DNA of 5,836 nt from Planctomycetota bacterium (GTDB lineage Bacteria; Planctomycetota; UBA1135; GCA-002686595), in the NCBI GenBank assembly GCA_004296785.1, contig SCVU01000398.1, positions 1 to 5,836 of the forward strand, given 5' to 3'. Each line of letters begins with the position of its first letter. Within the stretch, counting starts at the first letter, position 1. This document shows positions 1 to 5,836 of this stretch, in pieces. The notes below the pieces were generated by a model. It was given only the letters and a program-made list of their open reading frames with translations. It searched no databases and was not told where the DNA came from. Made by a program: the position numbers and the translations under genes.

Positions 1-34
1 CTCACGCGGCGAAAGGGTACGCTCTCGTGCCGCG

Positions 35-415
35 ATGCCCGCCGAAGTCCCGCTCCGCTACAAGCACCCGCGCGCGCGGCACCTCGTGCGCGAAGGCGAC
101 TTCAAGGCGACGTACGCGAGCGGCGGTCGCGCGCGCTGCGAGCTCTTCTCGGTCGTCGTGCGGCCCAACGGCGGCGCGCACACGCGCCTCGGCCTGTCGG
201 TCGGCAAGGTCGCGTACCGCGACGCGACCGATCGCAACCGCGCGCGGCGCGTGTTGCGCGAGGCGTTTCGCTTGTCGCGGCACGAGCTGCCCGACGGCTA
301 CGACGTGATCCTGATCGGGCGCGCGGGCGCCGGTCGGCTCGCGCTCGCGCCGGTGCTGTCCGAGCTCGCCGGACTCGTGCGCAAGGCGGCCCGCCGCGCG
401 GCCGAACGCGCGTGA
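35..415 (+). CDS. rnpA: Ribonuclease P protein component
   Basis: Protein subunit of RNase P, which helps the catalytic RNA remove the 5' leader of precursor tRNAs in the cytoplasm. The 126-residue product has the family's usual length. It shows the conserved Phe of the N-terminal 'xxDF' segment (GDF, residues 21-23), the RLGLSVGK strand (51-58) and the diagnostic RNR signature (RNRARRVLREAFR, 67-79) that contacts the RNA. The C-terminal tail is rich in Ala and Arg, as is common in high-GC genomes. The ATG at 35 is the first start in this frame, but the frame is open back to the left edge and no Shine-Dalgarno sequence lies at normal spacing, so a slightly earlier start outside the window is possible. 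Its stop overlaps the yidD start by 4 bases (GTGA), which indicates translational coupling. The usual upstream neighbour, rpmH, is not visible. Confidence 0.95.
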   Translation: MPAEVPLRYKHPRARHLVREGDFKATYASGGRARCELFSVVVRPNGGAHTRLGLSVGKVAYRDATDRNRARRVLREAFRLSRHELPDGYDVILIGRAGAGRLALAPVLSELAGLVRKAARRAAERA

Positions 416-648
416 GGTGGCTGCGCCGCGCGTGCGCCGCGCCGATCGGCTGGTACCAGCGCTGGCTTTCGCCGCTCAAAGCGCCGTCGTGTCGCTTCTC
501 GCCGTCGTGCTCGGCGTACGCGCGCGAGGCGCTGCTCGCGCACGGACTCGCGCGCGGCGGCTGGCTCGCGCTGAAGCGGATTCTGCGCTGTCAGCCGCTG
601 TGCGACGGTGGCTATGATCCCGTCCCCCCGCCGCGCCGACGGGGCTGA
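412..648 (+). CDS. yidD: Membrane protein insertion efficiency factor YidD
   Basis: Small membrane-associated protein of the YidD family (formerly DUF37), which assists YidC/Sec-dependent insertion of inner-membrane proteins. The 78-residue product carries the full signature: an amphipathic N-terminus with WYQRWLSPL (14-22), the CRFSPSCSAYAREA motif with paired cysteines (27 and 33), and the C-terminal RILRC...GGYDPVP block (56-72). A third conserved cysteine lies at 60, and an additional one at 64 sits where many members have Gly or Pro. The start is GTG at 412, inside the rnpA stop region, and there is no clear Shine-Dalgarno sequence, so it is probably translated by coupling to rnpA. The basic PPPRRRG tail is typical of the family. 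In most genomes yidC follows; here a lipoprotein gene does. Confidence 0.95.
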   Translation: MRWLRRACAAPIGWYQRWLSPLKAPSCRFSPSCSAYAREALLAHGLARGGWLALKRILRCQPLCDGGYDPVPPPRRRG

Positions 649-689
649 ATCGGCCCCCCGCAACCGCCCGCTCCCCGCTCTCCCGCCGC

Positions 690-1781
690 ATGCTCGCACG
701 CGCTCGTGTGCTCGTCCTCGCCGTCTCCGGTCTCGCCGCATGCGCGGCACCGTCGCCGTACCGCAACGTGAAGTGCCCGATCGCCGGCGCCGAGCCCGCC
801 GACGAGCTGATCGAGAAGGGCGAAGAGCACTTCGCGCGACTCTGGAAGCTCACCAGCGGCGGCGAGAACGCCGAGGCGTACTGGAGCTACGAAGGCGACC
901 GCCTGACGCTGCAACACCGCAACGCGGCCGACGGCGTCGAGTGCGACCGCATCTACGCGACGCGCACCGACGGGCCGGGTCTCGTGCAGGTGTCGAGCGG
1001 TCTGGGCGCGACGACGTGCTCGTACTTCCTGCCCGGCGGACAAGAGGTGCTGTTCGCGTCGACGCAGGGCTACGCGCCCGGCTGCCCGCCGCCGGCCGAC
1101 CACTCGCAGGGCTACGTGTGGAACCTGCACCCGCAGTTCGACATCTTCGCGCGCGACCTCTCGACCGGGCGCGAGCGGCCGATCGTCACGGGGTTCGGCT
1201 ACGACGCCGAGGCGACCGTGTCCGTCGACGGCTCGCGGATGGTGTTCACGTCGACGCGCTCGGGCGATCTCGAGCTGTGGACGTGCCGCACCGACGGCAG
1301 CGAGCTGCAACAGGTCACGCGCGAGCAGGGCTACGACGGCGGCGCGTTCTTCAGCCACGACGGCACGCGGCTCGTGTTCCGCGCGACCTCGTTCGACGCG
1401 GACGGCGAGGCGCAGCAGCGCGAGGAGTACGACCGGCTGTTGAAGCAGTGGAAGATCAAGCCGTTCCGGCTCGAGATCTTCACGTGCGCGGTCGACGGCT
1501 CCGATCGCAAGCAGGTCACGAACCTCGGCGCCGCGTCGTTCGCGCCGTACTACTTCCCCGACGACCAGCGCATCCTGTTCGCGACGAATCACGTCGCGGG
1601 CGGGCGCAACTTCGACATCTACGCGATCGACGTCGACGGCGCGAACCTCGAGCGCGTGACGCGCTACGACGGCTTCGACAGCTTCCCGATGTTCAGCCCG
1701 TGCGGACGCTTCGTCGCGTTCTCGAGCAACCGCGGCGGCGCGCCGGGCGAGACGAACGTGTTCGTCGCCCTCTGGAAGTAG
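690..1781 (+). CDS. TolB-like PD40 beta-propeller lipoprotein
   Basis: Predicted exported lipoprotein of 363 residues. A short basic N-terminus (MLARAR) precedes a hydrophobic stretch and a lipobox, LAAC, with the modified cysteine at residue 18. The rest is a beta-propeller of PD40/WD40-like repeats as in TolB, and I can follow about six: near 60-76, 112-125, 171-208, 215-235, 283-323 and 327-348. Each has the pattern of a 'dG/pdg..l.F.s.R.g' strand followed by 'dlelw..dvDGs.l.qvT'. Six cysteines besides C18 (29, 85, 110, 132, 199, 266, 338 minus none paired by eye) suggest possible disulfides. It lacks the N-terminal TolB domain and no tolA, tolR or pal lies nearby, so it is not assignable as the Tol-Pal TolB. 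Such proteins act as envelope scaffolds or binding proteins; the ligand is unknown. The ATG at 690 gives a good signal peptide but has no Shine-Dalgarno sequence. It may belong to the rnpA-yidD transcript or have its own promoter. Confidence 0.85.
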   Translation: MLARARVLVLAVSGLAACAAPSPYRNVKCPIAGAEPADELIEKGEEHFARLWKLTSGGENAEAYWSYEGDRLTLQHRNAADGVECDRIYATRTDGPGLVQVSSGLGATTCSYFLPGGQEVLFASTQGYAPGCPPPADHSQGYVWNLHPQFDIFARDLSTGRERPIVTGFGYDAEATVSVDGSRMVFTSTRSGDLELWTCRTDGSELQQVTREQGYDGGAFFSHDGTRLVFRATSFDADGEAQQREEYDRLLKQWKIKPFRLEIFTCAVDGSDRKQVTNLGAASFAPYYFPDDQRILFATNHVAGGRNFDIYAIDVDGANLERVTRYDGFDSFPMFSPCGRFVAFSSNRGGAPGETNVFVALWK

Positions 1782-1811
1782 GCGCGCGGAAGTAGGCGCG
1801 GAAGCAGCGCG
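1774..1811. repeat. Short tandem duplication at the end of the lipoprotein gene
   Basis: The 13-base string GGAAGTAGGCGCG occurs at 1774-1786 and again at 1788-1800, a period of 14 bases. A decayed third copy (GGAAGCAGCGCG) starts at 1800. The first copy includes the last codons and TAG stop of the lipoprotein gene, and the second repeats the same TAG downstream. It looks like a local slippage duplication in the gap between two convergent genes and needs no functional explanation. Confidence 0.7.
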
Positions 1812-1822
1812 CTAGTCGCGCT
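1806..1822. terminator. GC-rich hairpin between convergent genes, possible bidirectional terminator
   Basis: AGCGCG at 1806-1811 is the exact reverse complement of CGCGCT at 1817-1822, with a 5-base loop (CTAGT) that contains the TAG stop of the minus-strand gene. It lies where plus- and minus-strand transcripts meet. No T-tract follows on either strand, so it is not a classical intrinsic terminator, and short GC palindromes occur by chance at this base composition. The call rests mainly on position. Confidence 0.25.
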
Positions 1823-2570
1823 TCGGGAGCCACAGCTCCGCCAGCACGAGCACGAGCGCGAGCGCCGTCGACGCCGCGTAGAGCGCGCCGGCTCCGATCA
1901 AGAGCCACAGCCAGCTCGCCGACTCGCGCACGAGCCACCAGCTCGCGAGATCCGCGGCCAGCCCAATCCCCATGGCCGCGATCACGAGCTCGCGCAGCTT
2001 GCCGAAGCGCGTCGCCCACGCGAGCGCGCCGACGATCACCGCCAGCGTGCCGAGCGCGAGCGCGTGCGTGTGCGTCGTCGTGACGAGGATCGCGCGCGGC
2101 GTCGCCGCCAGCTCCTGCGCCTGCGCGAGCTTCGCGACGTCGTCCCAGTACTCGAGCGGCACGCGCTCGCCGATCCCGTCGCCGTCGGTCGCGCGGCGCG
2201 CGTGGCACGCCAGGCACGAGCGACCGAGCAGCTCGGCCGGCGCGCGCTCGCCGAGATCCGGATCGTCGTAGCGCTGCGACACGTCCGCGCCGCGCAGCCA
2301 CGCGAGCAGCGCGTCGCGATCCGCGGGCGCCAGCGCTTCCGGGTGCCCGCGCTCGAGCGCCGTGACGAGCGGCGCGGGCACGCTGACGCCGTGGTACGCG
2401 CCGAGCAGATCGGTGCTCGACACGCCGGCTTGTCCATCGCGGTTCTGGTGGTGCTCGCGCACGTGCTCGAGCGACGCCCACAGCCCGAGTGCGAGCGCCG
2501 CGACGACGCCGCTGAGCCCGACGCGCACCAGGAACGGCAGCGCGCGAAGTCGCAGCGCCGGCGCGCTCAT
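1812..2570 (-). CDS. Multi-pass membrane protein with one c-type heme motif
   Basis: A 252-residue integral membrane protein with one CxxCH heme-attachment motif (CLACH, 119-123). Helix 1 is at about 12-33. A hydrophilic region of about 130 residues follows and carries the heme motif. Three more helices lie at about 168-187, 192-214 and 218-245, with a basic loop (R188, K191, R193) and a basic C-terminus (PKRD). The positive-inside rule puts the heme domain outside the cytoplasm, as covalent heme attachment requires. A His-rich run (H36, H40, H41), H60 and THTH before helix 2 (H167, H169) could supply heme or metal ligands. It is the last gene of the four-gene operon, and its ATG overlaps the previous stop (ATGA). 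A weak GAGG lies 10 bases upstream. The likely role is membrane electron transfer, possibly taking electrons from the exported oxidoreductases. I do not recognise a named family, and the exact function is unknown. Confidence 0.8.
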   Translation of the reverse strand: MSAPALRLRALPFLVRVGLSGVVAALALGLWASLEHVREHHQNRDGQAGVSSTDLLGAYHGVSVPAPLVTALERGHPEALAPADRDALLAWLRGADVSQRYDDPDLGERAPAELLGRSCLACHARRATDGDGIGERVPLEYWDDVAKLAQAQELAATPRAILVTTTHTHALALGTLAVIVGALAWATRFGKLRELVIAAMGIGLAADLASWWLVRESASWLWLLIGAGALYAASTALALVLVLAELWLPKRD

Positions 2571-3805
2571 CGCTTGAACGCCTCGGGATCGAGCGCGACC
2601 GCCTCACCCGTCGTCACGGCGCGGTGGCACGCCTGCGCGACCAGCGCCGCGCGCAGTCCTTCCTCGATCCCGCACGCGGGCGGCTTGCCCGCGCCGATCG
2701 CCGCGACGAAATCGGCGAGCGTGTAGTACAGCGGCGGCTCGGGCAGGCCGATGCCCTCCTTCAACTTGTTCTGCGCGGCGAGCTTCGTCGCGTCGGCGAT
2801 CAGCGTGATCCCCTGCTCGTCGTGGAACTGCTCGCGGTTCGCGTAGACCTCCCAGCCCTGCGTCGGCGAGTCGGCCTCCTTGAACATCCAGCCGGCGTTC
2901 CAGGCCAGGCGCAGCGTCGCCATCTCGCCGCACAGCGACTCGTAGGTGCCCTCGTACGAATTCGCGAGCGTGCCCGACCACGCAAGGTGCAGTCCCGACG
3001 CGAACTCGAGCTCGAGCGCGACGCTGTCGGCGATCGTCCGCCCGTCCTTGTGCAGGCGCACGCTGCCCGCGCCGCGCACGCGCGTCGGGTACTCGTTCAG
3101 GTACCAGTGGTAGACGTCGGCCTGCTGGCAGAACCACTCGCCCTCGAGGCCGAGCGAAACCGCCGGATCGAGGCGCCAGTTCGCGGCCGCGTCGCTCTCG
3201 CCCTGCGCGGGCTGGAAACGCCACGACGTCTTCTTGTGCGCCTGCGCGCGCAGGCTCGCGAGCTCGCGCAGCGCTCCGGCCTTGTGGAACGAGCGCGCGA
3301 GTGAGTAGATCGGATTCGAGCGGCCCTGCATCCCGACCGCGCCGACCACGCTCGCGGCGCGCGCCGCCGCCGCGATCGCGCGCGCGTCGTCCGCGGTCGA
3401 CGCGAGCGGGCTCTCGCACCACACGTGCTTGCCCGCGGCGAGCGCGTCGACCGCGGGCGCGCGGTGCAGGTGCGTCGGCGTCGCGACGAAGACCGCGGCG
3501 AGCGACTTCTCGCCGGCGAGCAGCTCGGCGTGGCCCTTGTACGTGCGCGCTCCGGCCGCGCGGCGCGCGGCGGCCTGCGCGCGCGACTCGATCGGGTCGG
3601 CCAGCGCGACGACCGCGACGTCCTTCATCTTCGAAAGCTCGGCCAGGATCGCGCGGCCCTGGCGGCCGCAGCCGACCAGCCCGACCTCGAGCGGTGCCGC
3701 GCGGCGCGGCAGCGCGGCCAGCGGATCGAGCTCGGACGACAGCGCGAAAGCGCCGACAGTGGCGGCGGAGGCGACGAGGAACTCGCGGCGAGCGGTGGGA
3801 TTCAT
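2567..3805 (-). CDS. Tat-exported Gfo/Idh/MocA family protein B with altered active-site motifs
   Basis: A 412-residue member of the Gfo/Idh/MocA oxidoreductases, which usually act on sugars, inositols or related polyols with NAD(P). The N-terminus is a Tat signal: twin arginines R6-R7 in ARREFL, then a hydrophobic stretch to about residue 31. The Rossmann fold starts with VGLVGCGRQG (41-50, GxGxxG intact), with the acidic end of strand 2 at D70. The ATPTHLH block (108-114) and GKHVWCE (125-131) are typical. The family's EKP motif reads ESP (131-133), so the lysine is replaced. In the second domain the common D-x3-H-x2-D pattern reads E223-x3-Q227-x2-D230, so the usual histidine is Gln. ATG at 3805 is chosen because it begins the signal peptide and overlaps the apbE stop (ATGA). 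The frame stays open further upstream only as an Arg-rich shadow of apbE. The redox activity of this copy is doubtful; binding or structural roles are possible. Confidence 0.9.
   Translation of the reverse strand: MNPTARREFLVASAATVGAFALSSELDPLAALPRRAAPLEVGLVGCGRQGRAILAELSKMKDVAVVALADPIESRAQAAARRAAGARTYKGHAELLAGEKSLAAVFVATPTHLHRAPAVDALAAGKHVWCESPLASTADDARAIAAAARAASVVGAVGMQGRSNPIYSLARSFHKAGALRELASLRAQAHKKTSWRFQPAQGESDAAANWRLDPAVSLGLEGEWFCQQADVYHWYLNEYPTRVRGAGSVRLHKDGRTIADSVALELEFASGLHLAWSGTLANSYEGTYESLCGEMATLRLAWNAGWMFKEADSPTQGWEVYANREQFHDEQGITLIADATKLAAQNKLKEGIGLPEPPLYYTLADFVAAIGAGKPPACGIEEGLRAALVAQACHRAVTTGEAVALDPEAFKR
2581..2584 (-). promoter_or_regulatory. Weak ribosome binding site for the heme membrane protein
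   Basis: On the minus strand GAGG lies 10 bases before the ATG at 2570, inside the last codons of oxidoreductase B. This is the only start among the three internal operon junctions with any purine-rich Shine-Dalgarno-like sequence. It supports 2570 as the start together with the ATGA overlap, but a 4-base match is weak evidence. Confidence 0.35.
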
Positions 3806-4566
3806 GCGGGGATCGGGGCCGGCAACCAGTGGAGTTCGAGTGCGGCGGGCAGCGCGCGCTCGGCGAGCGACGGCCCGGCGACGAGCAGCGCGGTCGACCA
3901 GGCCTCGGCGACGCGCGCGTCCGCGTGCAGCGCGACGGCGGTCGCCTCGTGCGCGACGGCGGCCGCCGAGCGCGGATCCAAGACGTGCGCGCGGCCGCGC
4001 TGGGCCGACACGGACAGCGCGCGGCGCTGCAGCTCGATGTACGGGCCGCCGGCACCGACCTGCACGCGCCACGCGCGCGGGCCGAAGGCGAGCGCGCTCG
4101 AGGTGCCGCCGTGCAGGAACGCCGACTCGACGCCGTGCTCGCGCAGCACGCGTGCCGCGAGCTCGAGCGCGTGGCCCTTCGCGATGCCGCCGAAGTCGAG
4201 CGACACGCCGGCGCGGCGCACAGCGAGCGTGCGCGCGTACGCGCCGAGCTCGACGTCGAACCCGCGGCCGAGCGACGGATCGAACGCGCCGGCGGTCGCC
4301 GCGTGCGCGTCGAGCGCGAGCGCGAGGAGCTCCATGTCGTCGGCATCGAGCTGCAGCATCTGTGGCGGCGCCGTGCGCGCGATCCGCGCGGGCAGTCCGC
4401 CGCGTTCGAAGCGCGTCCAGCGCGCCGCGCACGCTTCGATCGCCTCGATCGCGGCCTCGGCGGCGCTCACGAGCGCGGCGCGCGGCCCGCCCTCGAGCAC
4501 GAGCTCGAAGCGCGTCGCCATCGCCGCGCACGCCGCGCGGTGGCGCTCGACCGCGACCGCGTTCAC
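3802..4566 (-). CDS. apbE: ApbE-like FAD:protein FMN transferase, compact form without signal peptide
   Basis: ApbE enzymes transfer FMN from FAD to a Ser or Thr of target proteins such as NqrB/C, RnfG and FMN-binding-domain proteins. This 254-residue protein shows the family motifs in order: MATRF (16-20, for MGT), AFDPSLG (94-100), LDFGGIAKG (123-131), HGGTSSALAFG (152-162), HVLDPRS (194-200) and AEAWSTALLVAG (220-231). In the last motif the metal-binding Asp of the usual ADAWDT/ADALAT is Glu (E221), while the Thr four residues on (T225) is kept. The segment between FDPSLG and LDFGGIAKG is shortened, and the usual TSG near 185 reads SVS. Most ApbE proteins are 300-350 residues with a lipoprotein or Tat signal; this one starts straight into the domain, so it looks cytoplasmic. 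GTG at 4566 is the only start that keeps the MGT-like motif internal. It lies 4 bases after the stop of oxidoreductase A, with no Shine-Dalgarno sequence, and overlaps the next gene by 4 bases. Confidence 0.88.
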   Translation of the reverse strand: MNAVAVERHRAACAAMATRFELVLEGGPRAALVSAAEAAIEAIEACAARWTRFERGGLPARIARTAPPQMLQLDADDMELLALALDAHAATAGAFDPSLGRGFDVELGAYARTLAVRRAGVSLDFGGIAKGHALELAARVLREHGVESAFLHGGTSSALAFGPRAWRVQVGAGGPYIELQRRALSVSAQRGRAHVLDPRSAAAVAHEATAVALHADARVAEAWSTALLVAGPSLAERALPAALELHWLPAPIPA

Positions 4567-4570
4567 CGTT

Positions 4571-5836
4571 CTACGCCGGGCGCGCGGTGCGCGTCTTCGG
4601 ATCGAACGTCCACGCGCGGCCGTCCCACAGCGAACGCGTCGCGAGGTCGATGATCACCATCGCGTGCGCGGCCAGCGCCACGGGCGAGCGGTTCGGCTCG
4701 CGCGTGCGGATCGAGCGCATCCAGTCCAGGCGCAGCATGTCCTGCGGATCCATGCCCTCGCACGCGATGTCCTGCTCGTCGACTTCCTCGGAGTACACGC
4801 GCTCGGGCTTCAGCACGCAGTTGTTGCCGCCGAGCAGCAGGTTCGCGTGGTGGCCGCGGATCAGCTGCTCGAGCCCGTTCTCGTTGCACGTCGAGCCGAC
4901 GACGAGCATCGTGTGCTCCTTCTCGAACTGGATCGACAGCACGACGTGGTCGTGGTTCTCCATCGCCTTGTCCGCGTAGTGCCCGCCGATCGCGTCGACG
5001 CGCACCGGCCAACCGACGTCCAGCGCGTACAAGAGCGGCGTCATCTGGTGCGGCAGCAGGTCGCCGACGATGCCGGTCGACCAGCGGCGGAAGCGGCGCC
5101 AGCGGAAGTACACGTTCGGATCCCACGGCGCCTCGCCGTTCTCGCCGCACCACTCCTTCCAGTCGAGCAGCTCGCCCGGCTGGATCGCCGGATCGATCGA
5201 GTACAGCCACTCGCCGTCCTTGCTGTTGCGGCAGTACGAGGTCTGCGACAGCGTCGCGTGGCCGATCGCGCCCTCGGCGATCAGGCGGCGCGCGTGCTCG
5301 TACTTCGGGTACATCATGTACTGCGTGCCGACCTGCACGATGCGGTCGTTCGCGGCCACGGCGTCGGACAGGAACAGCGCGTCCTCGTGCCGGATGCACA
5401 GCGGCTTCTCGACGTACACGTCGAGCCCGGCTTCGATCGCCGCGACGGCCATCGGCACGTGCCAGTGCTCGGGCGTCGCGATCAGCACGCCGTGCAGATC
5501 GGACCGCGCGATGAGTGCGCGCCAATCGCGGTAGCCGGTGACCTCGACGCCCGGCTGGTCGCGCTTGCACGTCTCGACGGCGCTGTCGACGCGCGGCTTG
5601 CACACGTCGGCGATCGCGACGACGTCGAGCTTCTCGCGGTTCTTCGCGCGCGCGTCGAGGAACCCGCCGATGTGGCCGCTGCCCATGCCGCCGGGACCGA
5701 TCAGGCCGATCTTCAGCGGCGCATCCGCGGCGACGCGCGCCCGCGCCTTCGCCTTCGGGATCGCGCGCGCGGCGCGCTTGTCCTGCCCCAGCGCGCTCGC
5801 GCCGAGCGCGGCGATGCCGGCGAGCGCGGCGCGCGC
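4571..5836 (-). CDS. Exported Gfo/Idh/MocA family oxidoreductase A, 5' end outside the window
   Basis: NAD(P)-dependent oxidoreductase of the Gfo/Idh/MocA family, probably acting on a sugar, polyol or glycoside in the envelope. The frame is open to the right edge: 421 residues are visible and the true start is missing. The first visible residues (ARAALAGIAALGASALG) look like the hydrophobic core and cleavage region of a Tat signal whose twin arginines lie just outside. An Ala/Lys/Arg-rich linker follows, then the Rossmann start KIGLIGPGGMGSG (G47-P-G49-G-M-G52 of the visible part). ATPEHWH and VEKPLC follow, with the conserved lysine present (E143-K144-P145). In domain 2, GDLLPHQM keeps D259 and H263, and the C-terminal MVIIDLATRSLWDGRAWTFD is common in exported members. 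It is the most upstream visible gene of the operon, 4 bases before apbE. An internal ATG at 5686 is not the start, because it would cut the Rossmann glycine motif. Confidence 0.92.
   Translation of the reverse strand, partial: ARAALAGIAALGASALGQDKRAARAIPKAKARARVAADAPLKIGLIGPGGMGSGHIGGFLDARAKNREKLDVVAIADVCKPRVDSAVETCKRDQPGVEVTGYRDWRALIARSDLHGVLIATPEHWHVPMAVAAIEAGLDVYVEKPLCIRHEDALFLSDAVAANDRIVQVGTQYMMYPKYEHARRLIAEGAIGHATLSQTSYCRNSKDGEWLYSIDPAIQPGELLDWKEWCGENGEAPWDPNVYFRWRRFRRWSTGIVGDLLPHQMTPLLYALDVGWPVRVDAIGGHYADKAMENHDHVVLSIQFEKEHTMLVVGSTCNENGLEQLIRGHHANLLLGGNNCVLKPERVYSEEVDEQDIACEGMDPQDMLRLDWMRSIRTREPNRSPVALAAHAMVIIDLATRSLWDGRAWTFDPKTRTARPA

Noticed and set aside
690..1781. Calling the propeller lipoprotein TolB of the Tol-Pal system.
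   Set aside because: It has a lipobox, lacks a recognisable TolB N-terminal domain, and has no Tol-Pal genes next to it. PD40 repeats occur in many unrelated envelope proteins.
608..1795. A 395-codon plus-strand frame overlapping the lipoprotein gene.
   Set aside because: The product is almost wholly Arg, Ala and Val with no domain, and the overlapping frame at 690-1781 has a lipobox and six propeller repeats.
2567..4531. A single 654-residue minus-strand frame that would fuse an N-terminal extension to oxidoreductase B.
   Set aside because: The first about 240 codons lie over apbE in another frame and give an Arg/Ala-rich, motif-free translation, while the apbE frame has all its family motifs in order. 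A Tat signal begins exactly at the ATG at 3805.
3301..4979. Long plus-strand frames (450 and 516 codons) opposite the operon.
   Set aside because: They are Arg/Ser/Ala-rich shadows produced by the high GC content, with no recognisable domain, and they lie antisense to genes with clear motifs.
4571..5686. Starting oxidoreductase A at the ATG at 5686.
   Set aside because: This would remove the strand and first glycines of the Rossmann motif. The frame continues upstream through a signal-peptide-like segment to the window edge.
1..5836. CRISPR array, insertion sequence, tRNA or riboswitch.
   Set aside because: I saw no regularly spaced repeats, transposase motifs, terminal inverted repeats or tRNA-like cloverleaf, and no intergenic gap is longer than about 41 bases. 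The many GCGC-type palindromes are explained by base composition.

Overview
The window is very GC-rich bacterial DNA, with almost no intergenic space and long spurious open frames on the opposite strand of every gene. It holds seven protein genes and no tRNA, rRNA, CRISPR array or mobile element that I can support. Two Tat-exported Gfo/Idh/MocA oxidoreductases next to a CxxCH membrane protein and a PD40 lipoprotein fit a high-GC Gram-negative lineage such as Planctomycetota, or less likely Acidobacteriota or Myxococcota. This is a judgement from gene style, not a measured placement.

The left third runs on the plus strand. rnpA (RNase P protein) and yidD (membrane insertion efficiency factor) overlap by 4 bases, the usual rnpA-yidD pair seen after rpmH near many bacterial origins. 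The expected next gene, yidC, is absent. After 41 bases comes a lipoprotein with a six-repeat TolB-like (PD40) beta-propeller. It ends tail to tail with the minus-strand cluster, across a 30-base gap that contains a small tandem duplication and a GC-rich hairpin.

The right two thirds is one minus-strand operon, read from the right edge towards base 1812. It encodes Gfo/Idh/MocA oxidoreductase A (5' end outside the window), a compact ApbE-type FAD:protein FMN transferase, Gfo/Idh/MocA oxidoreductase B, and a four-helix membrane protein with one c-type heme motif. Junctions are a 4-base gap and two 4-base ATGA overlaps, so translation is probably coupled.

The set looks like a cell-envelope redox module: exported sugar or polyol oxidoreductase-type proteins, a flavinylating enzyme and a membrane heme protein. 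What joins them is inference. Oxidoreductase A keeps the family's EKP lysine and active-site histidine, while B appears to have lost both (ESP, and Gln for His). The pair may therefore be one active enzyme and one degenerate or repurposed paralogue. No covalently flavinylated target protein is visible in the window.
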